Notes under the pieces: model-generated
Database searches by the model: none
The model's input: the letters and a program-made list of their open reading frames with translations, nothing else
What the model was told of the DNA's origin: nothing
Shown: piece by piece, positions 55,082 to 63,528 of the stretch
Numbering within the stretch: position 1 is the stretch's first letter
Layout of the letters: each line of letters begins with the position of its first letter
Assembly: GCF_015097055.1 (NCBI RefSeq)
Contig: NZ_AP023366.1
Span: forward strand, 3,003,001-3,067,000
Direction of reading: 5' to 3'
DNA length: 64,000 nt
DNA from: Effusibacillus dendaii
Lineage (GTDB): Bacteria > Bacillota > Bacilli > Tumebacillales > Effusibacillaceae
Program-made: the position numbers and the translations under genes

Positions 55082-56674
55082 ATGATTACCCCATTGACTC
55101 CGCTTGATTGGAAACGGAGAGCGGTTAAGTATTATCCTGACAAAATCGCCGTCATTGACGACGAGAAGCGGTTTACATATCGGGAGTTCGGGAAACGAAC
55201 CAACCAGTTGTCCCATGCTTTGATGTCGATTGGCATTCAAAAAGGCGACCATGTCGCCGTGATGCTGCCGAATACGCATGAGATGCTGGAATGTTTCTAT
55301 GGAATTACGCAGTTTGGCGCGGTGATGGTCCCGCTGAATTATCGGTTAACCTCGGACGACTTCGCGTATATTTTGAATCACAGCGATGCCAAAGCGTTGA
55401 TTCTGTCTGCCGAATACGCCAAACCGATCGAGGAGATTCGCGATCAAATTCCAAATATCAAGCACTTTATCGTAACCGATCAGAATCAGTTTTCGACCAG
55501 GCTGGATGCTTTGGACTACGAATCGTTTCTGGCAGGCAAAGCGGATTCGGATATTCACATCGAAATTGACGAAAATCAAATGATCACGATCAATTATACG
55601 AGCGGGACCACCTCCCGACCGAAAGGCGTTATGATGACACACCGCGGAAACTATATGAACGCGGCCGATTTTCTCTATCATTTGCGTATTCATCATGATG
55701 ATGTGTACCTGCATACGCTGCCCATGTTCCATGCGAACGGATGGGGCGGCGTGTGGGCGATCACGGCAGCCGGGGGTACCCATGTTTGCCTGCGAAAAGT
55801 GGATGCGAAACGAATACTCGAACTGTTCCAGAAAGAAGGCGTCAGTTCCTTGTGTGGCGCCCCGACGGTTGTTAACATGATGGTCAACGCACCGGAAGCG
55901 AAAGATATCAAGCTGTCTGTTCGCCCTCGCATGGGAACAGCTGGGTCGCCTCCGCCGGCCGCATTGATTCAAAAAGCGCAGGAACTGCTCGGACTTGAAA
56001 TGATTCATGTCTACGGGCTGACTGAAACGTCGCCGTTTATTCTGTACTGCGAATGGCCCCGCCGTTTCGAATCGCTGTCGGCTGACGAGCAGGCCGATAT
56101 CAAAGCAAGACAGGGGATTGAAATGGTGTTTAATGGCGAAACGAAAGTGGTGCGTCCAGAGGATGGAAGGGAAGTGGAATGGAACGGCAAGGAAATCGGC
56201 GAGATTGTGACCCGGGGCAATGTTGTGATGGAAGGTTATTACAAACAGCCGGAAGCAACCGCAAACGCGATCAAGGATGGTTGGTTCTATTCGGGCGACC
56301 TGGCGGTCGTGCATCCGGACGGCTATGTGGAGATTTTGGACCGATCGAAAGATATCATTATCTCCGGCGGAGAAAATATTTCCTCGACCGAAGTGGAAGG
56401 CGTCATTTACAAACACCCGGCCGTATTGGAAGCGGCCGTTATCGCTGTCCCTGATGAAAAATGGGGAGAGGTGCCGAAAGCCATCATCGTCCTGAAGGAA
56501 GGTTCTACTCTGACCGAGCAGGAATTGATTCAATTCTGCCGGGACAGAATGGCACATTTTAAATGCCCAAAATCGGTTGATTTCGTCGATTCGCTGCCGC
56601 GCACCGCAACCGGAAAGCTGCAAAAGTTTCGTCTGCGGGAAAAGTACTGGCAAGGCAACAGGCGGGTGAATTAA
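55082..56674 (+). CDS. Acyl-CoA synthetase (AMP-forming, fatty-acid CoA ligase type)
   Basis: A 530-residue ANL-superfamily enzyme that activates a carboxylic acid through acyl-AMP to acyl-CoA. The ATP-binding motif TINYTSGTTSRPKGVMMTH is at about 164-182. The core motif GLTETSPF, the hinge YVEILDRSKDIIISGGENIS (about 418-437), and the catalytic lysine region PRTATGKLQK (about 510) are all present. AAAGGAGAG precedes the ATG. It is a single gene with a terminator. It resembles medium- and long-chain fatty acid ligases, but chain length cannot be read. Confidence 0.93.
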   Translation: MITPLTPLDWKRRAVKYYPDKIAVIDDEKRFTYREFGKRTNQLSHALMSIGIQKGDHVAVMLPNTHEMLECFYGITQFGAVMVPLNYRLTSDDFAYILNHSDAKALILSAEYAKPIEEIRDQIPNIKHFIVTDQNQFSTRLDALDYESFLAGKADSDIHIEIDENQMITINYTSGTTSRPKGVMMTHRGNYMNAADFLYHLRIHHDDVYLHTLPMFHANGWGGVWAITAAGGTHVCLRKVDAKRILELFQKEGVSSLCGAPTVVNMMVNAPEAKDIKLSVRPRMGTAGSPPPAALIQKAQELLGLEMIHVYGLTETSPFILYCEWPRRFESLSADEQADIKARQGIEMVFNGETKVVRPEDGREVEWNGKEIGEIVTRGNVVMEGYYKQPEATANAIKDGWFYSGDLAVVHPDGYVEILDRSKDIIISGGENISSTEVEGVIYKHPAVLEAAVIAVPDEKWGEVPKAIIVLKEGSTLTEQELIQFCRDRMAHFKCPKSVDFVDSLPRTATGKLQKFRLREKYWQGNRRVN

Positions 56675-56713
56675 TGAGATGAAAGCAACCGTAATCAACG
56701 AATAGCAGGAAAT

Positions 56714-56770
56714 ACGCCCCTCCCTACACAAACGGACTTCTCAAGGGTGATTCGGAGGCGGCGTTTTTTT
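56714..56770 (+). terminator. Intrinsic terminator after the acyl-CoA synthetase
   Basis: ACGCCCCTCC (56714-56723) pairs with GGAGGCGGCGT (one bulge), followed by seven T. The loop is about 30 nt. Confidence 0.7.
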
Positions 56771-56939
56771 GTGCGAAAGAGGATCCCCAATTGCCAATCA
56801 GTCGAACGCCCACGGTAATATAAAAATACCGACAGGACTGTATGTGCATTTTTTTGACAAATTATACACATATTATCTGATGAGTAGGTAAGCGGACTGA
56901 AAAATGTAAAAATAAATGAATTGGAGCGATCTAAGTAAT

Positions 56940-57662
56940 ATGAAAAAACTTCTTTCTATTGCACTAGCAGGTACAGTATTGTTTTCTGGAATTTCATATG
57001 CTGCTTCAACAGATCAACCCGTTATACCCGTGTCTGGGATGACATCGATACCGATCGGTGAACACAAGGTTCCGCCATTACCATATGCGTACAATGCACT
57101 TGAACCGTACATTGACGAGCAAACGATGCGTCTGCATCACGACATTCACCACAAAGCATATGTGGATGGTTTAAATAAGGCGGAAAAAGAAATGCAGAAA
57201 GCACGTGATTCCGGCGATTTTGCACTAATCAAGCATTGGGAAAGAGAAGCTGCCTTTAACGGCTCCGGCCATTACTTACATACTATATTCTGGAATAACA
57301 TGAAGCCAAACGGCGGCGGGCAAGCAAGCGGGCCTATTGCGAAAGAGATTGTAAGATCATTCGGGAGCTTCGAGAAATTCAAAGCACATTTTTCGGCATC
57401 CGCTGAAAAAGTGGAAGGCTCCGGTTGGGCGGCACTTGTATGGAGCCCGGGGGCCGGACATCTCGAAATCCTGCAGGCAGAAAAGCATCAAAATCTCACG
57501 CAGCAGGGCGTAATTCCGCTGCTAGTCCTTGATGTATGGGAGCATGCATATTACTTGAAATATAATAATAAGCGCGGGGACTATGTGAAAGCATGGTGGA
57601 ATGTCGTTAACTGGGACGATGTTAACAAACGGTATCAGCAAGCAAGCAAACTGTCTCTTTGA
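56940..57662 (+). CDS. Exported superoxide dismutase (Fe/Mn type)
   Basis: A 240-residue SOD with an N-terminal signal peptide (MKKLLSIALAGTVLFSG, likely cleaved after SYA). The mature enzyme would act outside the membrane. Metal ligands are in MRLHHDIHHKAYV (first His), NGSGHYLHTIFW (second His), and DVWEHAYYLKY (Asp and His). Most SODs of this family are cytoplasmic; secreted copies are a minority. ATG 56940 has only GGAG 14 bases upstream; ATG 56916 is an alternative giving a longer signal. The metal cannot be told with certainty. Confidence 0.9.
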   Translation: MKKLLSIALAGTVLFSGISYAASTDQPVIPVSGMTSIPIGEHKVPPLPYAYNALEPYIDEQTMRLHHDIHHKAYVDGLNKAEKEMQKARDSGDFALIKHWEREAAFNGSGHYLHTIFWNNMKPNGGGQASGPIAKEIVRSFGSFEKFKAHFSASAEKVEGSGWAALVWSPGAGHLEILQAEKHQNLTQQGVIPLLVLDVWEHAYYLKYNNKRGDYVKAWWNVVNWDDVNKRYQQASKLSL

Positions 57663-57664
57663 CG

Positions 57665-57916
57665 CTCCGCAGGGCAAGCCCTTGCGGATTCCTGATTCAT
57701 CATGGAAACCATTGTCCCCACTCCAACCCGAATTTCTATAACTCAATTATATTTCTTGTTAGCAGAGCAGGCTGCCCTAAATCGGGCAGCCTGCTTACAA
57801 ATAAGACGAAGAGCGCTTTAGTTTTTGCTTACGACCAAAAGCCGTGTCCTCTGTTGAAATAGGACGCGGTTTTCTCTTTCCTATAGGAAAAATAGACAGT
57901 GCGCTTGTCTATTTTT
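57665..57916 (+). terminator. Series of three or four hairpins between SOD and glycosyltransferases
   Basis: Stems seen: CCGCAGGGC/GCCCTTGCGG (57667-57687), GCAGGCTGCCC/GGGCAGCCTGC (57767-57794), AAGCCGTGTCCT/AGGACGCGGTTTT (57839-57874, T-rich tail) and AAAAATAGACA/TGTCTATTTTT (57888-57916, T-rich tail). The last two look like intrinsic terminators. Nothing coding is seen in 57663-58013. Confidence 0.65.
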
Positions 57917-58013
57917 AACCCCTTTTTGCCAAAAACCATGTTCTAAAAAAAATAAGAGAATAGAATATAGCAGAACGAGCGAGTGAATGTTTAGGATAGA
58001 AGGGGGGACAACT

Positions 58014-58736
58014 ATGTCTTATCGAAGGATACGAGGCCTTGTCAGCGTTGTTGTACCCGCCTACAACAGTGCGCGTTATATTCGAACTTGTATAAACAGT
58101 CTTGTAAAGCAAAGCTACCCCCATATTGAAATTATTATCGTAAATGACGCTTCTTCTGATAGGACAGCTAACGTTATCCAAAATTGGAAGAAATCAACCG
58201 GTGCACGTCTTGCCTCCAGAGGGCGGATTGCTGTGGCTGTCTTACCTCGAAATACCGGATTTTCCGGTGCCATTACGATGGGAATGTTTCTGTCTGAGGG
58301 AGAATTTATCGCCATTCAGGACGCTGACGATTTATCCCACCCGGATCGGTTTAAAAAACAGGTACAGTTTCTACGCGACCATCCTGAAGTCGGATTGGTG
58401 GGAACCAACTATGCTGCGTTTAAAAGCGGATCTTTTAAAAATCAGGAGATAGCGAATTGGATCAGGTTCGGGAATGAAATAAAAGAGACATATGCAGCAG
58501 GGGGCCACTGCATTTGTCATGGAACCATTATGTTCCGGGGAAGCATCTTCGATCAAATCGGAGGTCCTACAAGACGCATCGAAGGAGCGGAAGACTACGA
58601 ATTCATTGTTAGATGTATCGAAAACGGGATAACTGTCGAAAATCTTCCGGACGTACTGTATTATTACCGAAACCACGCCCTCCAACGGTCAAGAAAATAC
58701 TTCGGTAAAACAGAAAAAAAGGGTAGATGGAAATGA
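58014..58736 (+). CDS. Glycosyltransferase family 2
   Basis: A 240-residue GT-A fold enzyme that transfers a sugar from a nucleotide donor. It begins VSVVVPAYNSARYIRTCINS, followed by IEIIIVNDASSDRT (about 43-56), and the metal-binding QDADDLSHPDRF (about 100). ATG 58014 has AAGGGGGG upstream; the frame runs nine codons further back. It overlaps the next glycosyltransferase gene by ten bases, so the two form an operon. The acceptor (spore surface, wall or exopolysaccharide) is unknown. Confidence 0.9.
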   Translation: MSYRRIRGLVSVVVPAYNSARYIRTCINSLVKQSYPHIEIIIVNDASSDRTANVIQNWKKSTGARLASRGRIAVAVLPRNTGFSGAITMGMFLSEGEFIAIQDADDLSHPDRFKKQVQFLRDHPEVGLVGTNYAAFKSGSFKNQEIANWIRFGNEIKETYAAGGHCICHGTIMFRGSIFDQIGGPTRRIEGAEDYEFIVRCIENGITVENLPDVLYYYRNHALQRSRKYFGKTEKKGRWK

Positions 58737-59866
58737 AGCAGAAAAGCACCAGTGTTTTAATGATTCTGGATGGCTTTTATGTTGGGGGAACAGAAACCCA
58801 TGTGCTCACGATCGCCAACGAGCTGGTGAAAAGCGGAAAAAAAGTTGTAATAGCGGGTAAAACTGGACCTTTATATAAGTCTTTTCAAGACATTGGCTGC
58901 CGCGTGTACGCTATTGATTTTCGGGTCGATAACACTGTTCTCGATGAAGCACGGAAAGAGGCGGACATTGTATTAAAAAAGATCGTGCAGACAGAACGCA
59001 TCAACATTATTCACGGTCACCAGACAACATCCACTCGACGCGTTCTGTCGGTAGTGAGAGAATTGAAGATTCCTCTTGTATTCACCGTACACGGCACCTA
59101 TGAGGACATCCAAGTCCTGCAGGATATAAAGGAAATGGGAGCTGCTATCATCAGTGTGAGCGTCCCCATCAAAGACTGGCTGAAGCGGTATGCCATTCCG
59201 TCCATCCTGATCCCAAATGGAATCGATGTCAAGGAATATCGGCCACTGAAAAAGCCCGGATTACGAAAACAGCTTGGAATTCCCGCACATGTCCCGATCG
59301 CCCTTTACGCAAGCCGGTTAGCCTGGGAAAAGGCGGATATATGCGAACAATTTATTCGCGCGTGCGAGACACTACGCAAAAGACATTTTCCATCCCTGCA
59401 TGTGCTCATTGTGGGGAGTGGGCAGCACGCTGATAACATTAAAAACCTGGTGGCCGATATCCAAAAAAATAAAAAAAGAAAGTTTATCCACTTTCTCGGT
59501 GAGCGCAGAGACATGGCCTCTCTTTATTCGATCAGTACCTGTGTCGTGGGCACGGGGCGCGTAGCGTTGGAAGCAATGGCATGTGCTCGACCTGTCGTTG
59601 CGGTAGGACGCCACGGCTTTTTCGGAGTTTTATATCCTAAACTTCTCCATAAAGGATGGAATTATTATTTTGGGGATCACAACTCCCTGCAACCATGTTC
59701 CAGCGCAATGCTTGCCGGTCATTTATACGCCGTTCTCTCTGCTCCTGCAAGCCGCAGGACAATATTTGGAAAACGAGGTCGACAGTTTATCATCAATAAC
59801 TTTACGATTACGAGATCTGCACGCCAACTGGCTACCGTCTACCGCCGCTGCCTGAGAAAGCAGTGA
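58727..59866 (+). CDS. Glycosyltransferase family 4 (GT-B)
   Basis: A 379-residue GT-B enzyme. The N-terminal part has DGFYVGGTETHVLTIANEL (about 14-32) as in GT4 enzymes. The donor-binding part has IPNGIDVKEYRPL (about 163) and VALEAMACARPVVAVG (about 283), where the Glu contacts the sugar nucleotide. It starts inside the end of the GT2 gene. A hairpin with CCCTCTG/CAGAGGG (59918-59946) follows. The pathway is unknown. Confidence 0.9.
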   Translation: MEMKQKSTSVLMILDGFYVGGTETHVLTIANELVKSGKKVVIAGKTGPLYKSFQDIGCRVYAIDFRVDNTVLDEARKEADIVLKKIVQTERINIIHGHQTTSTRRVLSVVRELKIPLVFTVHGTYEDIQVLQDIKEMGAAIISVSVPIKDWLKRYAIPSILIPNGIDVKEYRPLKKPGLRKQLGIPAHVPIALYASRLAWEKADICEQFIRACETLRKRHFPSLHVLIVGSGQHADNIKNLVADIQKNKKRKFIHFLGERRDMASLYSISTCVVGTGRVALEAMACARPVVAVGRHGFFGVLYPKLLHKGWNYYFGDHNSLQPCSSAMLAGHLYAVLSAPASRRTIFGKRGRQFIINNFTITRSARQLATVYRRCLRKQ

Positions 59867-59917
59867 CGAACCTCAGATTGACGATTCGTCATTTTGCTAA
59901 TGTGTTAAGGTAAGGGA

Positions 59918-59946
59918 TTCCCTCTGTCGTCAGCCAGAGGGATCTT
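59918..59946 (+). terminator. Hairpin after the glycosyltransferase pair
   Basis: ATTCCCTCTG and CAGAGGGAT form a stem around an eight-base loop, with a weak T-rich tail. Confidence 0.55.
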
Positions 59947-59973
59947 TGATGTATACATATTTTTTCTGAAAGA

Positions 59974-60339
59974 TTAACTAATGGCTTTCTCAAGAACAAA
60001 TACAACGGTCGGAGGGTTACTGATAAAAGCTGATATTCCAAATCCTCTGTTGATAAGCTCCGTCAAGATAGGACTTACACTACTAGCATTAATTATTAGA
60101 TCAGTGGGTATATCGGCGGGGTCGCTAAAACTTATTGAATCGATTGTAAATTGACCATTAATATTCCCGGCTTCAAGAACAACAAAACTTATGGAGTCTT
60201 TTGACGATTTGATTAATTTTATTCTTAGATCATCACTAATTTTTGCGTTGACCCGTTTTTTTTTTTTTTTCGGGATTACTACATTCGTGGTAATTACATC
60301 GCATTTTTTCTTCACACGGGTATTGACACTCTTTTTCAT
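59974..60339 (-). CDS. Hypothetical protein with poly-lysine tract
   Basis: A 121-residue protein I cannot assign. The basic N-terminal part (KKSVNTRVKKKCDVITTNVV) leads to five consecutive lysines encoded by an unbroken run of 15 A (60256-60270 as T on the plus strand). A beta-rich domain follows (KDSISFVVLEAGNINGQFTI, FGISAFISNPPTVVFVLE). AAGGAG precedes the ATG. Gain or loss of bases in the A run would switch the frame. It is more AT-rich than its neighbours and lies beside glycosyltransferases, suggesting a surface or spore role, but this is a guess. Confidence 0.6.
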   Translation of the reverse strand: MKKSVNTRVKKKCDVITTNVVIPKKKKKRVNAKISDDLRIKLIKSSKDSISFVVLEAGNINGQFTIDSISFSDPADIPTDLIINASSVSPILTELINRGFGISAFISNPPTVVFVLEKAIS

Positions 60340-60454
60340 ATTAACACTCCTTGCGAATATTTGATACTATTCTATTCGGAGTAAATAAAAGAGTTTGGAC
60401 AAAGATCTGATAAAATAAGTGGATTTTGTCATCAGCCAGCGGAATTCCTCTAAC

Positions 60455-61072
60455 CTACGTTTTTTTTCGGAATAAAGAAACGAGCGACAGGAGGAGTGCT
60501 GCGCTGGAAAGAACATAAGGCCACGTGTTGCCGCTTGTTGACGATTCCGTTTTTGCCCCTGGTGCGGCTGCATTCTCTTGCTGCTGCTGATCTCCCGCTT
60601 TTGTATCTGCAGAGACCGTTACGACGGGAGCGGGTGTCTTGGAATCTGGAGCGCCTGTCCACTCCACGACAGAGTTGTCCGAATAGGTTTGATACGACTT
60701 CCACGACAGTGTTCCAGGATCCTTCGGATTCTTGCCGGATAGGCCGAATTCGACAAATTCATTCGGTTTAATGCCGCCGGCAGTTGCTGTCCAAGTGATC
60801 GCCTTAAAGCGGCCTTCCGAATCTTTTTCAAATTCATAGGTCCAACCGGGTACGGGCAGTACATTTCCGATGCTGGTTCCCGGTGGAAATTCAACACGAA
60901 CTTTGGTTGTCGGATTGTCTTTCTCATTCGGCACACGAATCGTATACCGCTCATAAGAATCCGCTTTCGTCTCTTTCGGCCAGACGGTCACATGCGCGCT
61001 CGCAGTGCCTGCGAACAGGAGAAGGCTGGCGGAGAAAAGGATGGCGGATGCGATCTGTTTGCGTTTCTTCAT
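60455..61072 (-). CDS. ycnI: YcnI-family copper-associated exported protein (DUF1775)
   Basis: A 205-residue exported, membrane-anchored protein. The signal peptide ends ASA, and the mature protein starts HVTVWPKETKADSYERYTI, where the N-terminal His, a Trp and a Glu form the copper site known from Bacillus YcnI. The domain runs to about 150 (VVEWTGAPDS). A Gln/Ala-rich linker and C-terminal helix (WPYVLSSAALLLSLVSLF) with basic tail RKK anchor it. It lies just downstream of the copC-copD gene, the order found in ycnKJI loci. Confidence 0.92.
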   Translation of the reverse strand: MKKRKQIASAILFSASLLLFAGTASAHVTVWPKETKADSYERYTIRVPNEKDNPTTKVRVEFPPGTSIGNVLPVPGWTYEFEKDSEGRFKAITWTATAGGIKPNEFVEFGLSGKNPKDPGTLSWKSYQTYSDNSVVEWTGAPDSKTPAPVVTVSADTKAGDQQQQENAAAPGAKTESSTSGNTWPYVLSSAALLLSLVSLFRKKT

Positions 61073-61102
61073 TAGAGGTATCCTCCCTTGGTTTGCCTAC
61101 AT

Positions 61103-62104
61103 TTATGGAGTGGGATAAGCGGATTGGCTCATTAAAATCCCGGCCATCACCGCAAAGAGTCCGATGCCCACTTCCTAGCCCAATAAGGTTTGGGAGAGGG
61201 AAGGCGCATCTTTTCTCCATTGCAGTGTCTGCCTTAACGCCAGCAGAAGCATGGCGAGCACCAGAACGATTTTTAAAACCAGTAAGAAAGTCCAAGAACT
61301 GAGAGCTGCGGTAAGCGTTGTCCAATCGGTCTGCAAAAACATCATAAACAGACCGGAACCAATCGTGAATATGGCAGACAGTGCCGCTGTTTGCACAAAA
61401 AAAGGGCGAAATGTTTGCCGGTCCAGATTCTGACCATCGATTGTTTTCCAAATCATAGTCAGGCCCAGATAGGTCAATGCACCCAACCAGAGGGATAAGG
61501 CTGCCAGATGTAAAGCGCGGGAAGCAAGCGCCAGCCAGAGCGGCTCAATTCCCCAGGCGTGTCCTCCGAGCTCGTTCGCACAAACCAAAAGTCCCCACAG
61601 GATCGGGTACCAGCTTTCCACCATACCGGGGATTGCCAGCAGCAGAAGCAGGATCAATTGAACGGCCAGCATTGCCACAAGAGGTGCCTGTTTGAGCAAG
61701 TACCATTTTCCTTCGCCAAATACCGAGCCCAGAAACGAATTCGGCAAATCTGTAGAATAGGTGATGCCTGACACGATGAAACCGACCGCAAGAATGCCCG
61801 CGACCAGAACGTACGTCCCCTCTGCCAGAGGCGGAAGTTTGGCGTAAAGCTCCCGGGCATTGCCGGGGGTCAGTTTTAATTCGGTTACCGGTATCTTTTT
61901 TCCCGTGCGATCCTGCAGATACAAGCCGACGGTTTCTAATTCCAGCGGTTCACTGAAATCCATAATGATTTTTTGCGGGCTTTGCTGCACAATTTCCCCG
62001 CTTTCAGGGGAAGATGTGATCAGATTTGCATGGGCGAATGCCGAAGAAGGAAACAAGCAAAGCAACAGCCCCAGACTTATTAGCCAAAGCGAGAACCGTT
62101 TCAT
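61103..62104 (-). pseudogene. CopC-CopD copper-uptake gene (YcnJ-like) with internal deletion and nonsense codon
   Basis: YcnJ-type proteins join an extracellular CopC domain to a CopD membrane domain for copper uptake. The signal and CopC start are normal (AFAHANLITSSPESGEI, mature His first). The reading passes from AEGTYV straight into LVAGILAVGFIVSG, so the end of CopC (with its usual DGHP segment) and the first CopD helices are missing in frame. At 61175 an in-frame TAG follows SLSQTLLG; beyond it the same frame encodes EVGIGLFAVMAGILM, the expected last helix, until 61103. The open frame 61175-62104 gives 309 residues, against more than 500 in YcnJ. Confidence 0.8.
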
Positions 62105-62230
62105 GGTGGTCTCCTTTTTGATGTAATCACCACATTTAATCTATCAGGTGCCGAACAAGATTTGAATGACCCACCCGGGCTATTTTTGGTCGATAGTCTG
62201 TGATAATGTAGAAACAGGGGGGGCTGGTAC

Positions 62231-63132
62231 ATGACCTACAGACAAACCAAGTGGTTGATCATCCTTGTTCCTATGCTGACGATAGAATTATGGGAATTTA
62301 TCAGACACGCTTATTTATATCCATATATGTCCATGCGAATGGGAAACTGGCTGTCGGCCATCATTGTTTTGGCTGTTACTCTCATGCTGACCGTCGGGCT
62401 GTTTAAGAGAATGGAAAATCTGCAGGAGGAACTGAATCGGGAACGAGCCGAAAAAGCGATTTTGGTCGAGCGGGAAAGAATCGCACGTGAACTGCATGAT
62501 GGCATCGCCCAATCCCTTTTCCTGGTATCGGTAAAATTGCATAAGTTGGAGGAATCTTCTCTTGCAGAATCGGAGCCGTTTCAAAGCCTTAAGAAGACGA
62601 TTCGCCGTGTCTATGACGATGTCAGACAAGCGATAGCCAATTTGCGAGTTCCTCCCCTCACAGATTCTGCACAATGGAGCCATTCGATTCAATCCTTGAT
62701 ACAAAATTTCGAGAACGACACAAGCTTGTCAGTGTCTCTCGATTGGGATTTTGAAAGAGATATGTTAACTCCGAAAGAAAAAGTGGAAATGACCGCATGT
62801 CTGCGGGAAGCCTTGATGAACATACGGAAACACGCAAATGCCAGCCGGGTATGGATTCGGTTTTCCAATGATGGGTTGGGGTGGCGTCTGCTGGTGGAAG
62901 ATGATGGGGGCGGAATCAGTGAGGATCCGTTTGCGAATCCTTCTTGCTATGGGCTTCGCATGATGAGAGAGCGGGCGGACGAACCAATCGCGAAATTGCA
63001 GAAGAGCTATTTATATCGGAAAATACGGTAAAAAACCACCTGAAAAACATTCTGCACAAGCTGCACCTTGAAAACCGGGTGCAATTAACCAGTTATGCAT
63101 ATGAACAGGGTTGGATTCAATCGAAAGAGTAA
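62231..63132 (+). pseudogene. NarX/LiaS-type histidine kinase fused by deletion to a LuxR-type regulator end
   Basis: The first part (62231-63031) is a HisKA_3 kinase: two membrane helices (about 10-55), the phospho-acceptor segment ERERIARELHDGIAQSLFLV (His about 90), and an ATPase domain with REALMNIRKHANASRV and DDGGGI. It runs as a kinase to GLRMMRERADE. A few bases on, in another frame (to 63132), the sequence is a LuxR-type HTH: GRTNREIAEELFISENTVKN. The kinase end and the whole receiver domain of the response regulator are missing. The junction contains GGCGGACGAA, which fits both partners. Read as it stands, the kinase ends in a short frameshifted tail. Confidence 0.82.
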
Positions 63133-63204
63133 TCAAAGAGCTTCCTCTCCACAAGATCTTTCAGCTTATGGAGAAGCGGCATTGATTTGTATGAAAGTCT
63201 TTAT

Positions 63205-63459
63205 TTAGCGTCCGCGTGGATGGTTGCGGGCGGTTGCGGCAAAGGTCTGTTCATCGTCGAGCAATCCGCAAACGCCGCACTGCACGCGGCGCAGACTTCC
63301 TTTATACGGGATATGAAGCGGATCGATACTGGCCGCATCCAACAGTTCAACGGTGTTGCCTGTATCGGGATCCAATTTTACATATTGCGGAACTTGTTCG
63401 ATCACGGCGAATTTTGTGCGATTCGTCCGGCAAGCGGGACAAAGGTAAGGAGTAGCCAT
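63205..63459 (-). CDS. Small zinc-ribbon-like protein, 84 residues
   Basis: Two cysteine pairs, YLCPACRTNRTKF near the N terminus and VQCGVCGLLDDE near residue 65, suggest a single zinc ribbon. I chose the ATG at 63459 because AAAGGAGG lies eight bases upstream; the frame extends 28 codons further. I do not recognise a named family. It diverges from the haloacid dehalogenase-like gene. Confidence 0.7.
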   Translation of the reverse strand: MATPYLCPACRTNRTKFAVIEQVPQYVKLDPDTGNTVELLDAASIDPLHIPYKGSLRRVQCGVCGLLDDEQTFAATARNHPRGR

Positions 63460-63528
63460 ACTATCAATCCTCCTTTTATCAGTATGTCCAAAATTGCCGA
63501 ATACTACATACACAAAGGAGAGATTAAA

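Noticed and set aside
55346-56731. Long minus-strand frame (461 codons) opposite the acyl-CoA synthetase
   Set aside because: It lies wholly over a gene with every ANL motif in place; the antisense translation is low in recognisable content.
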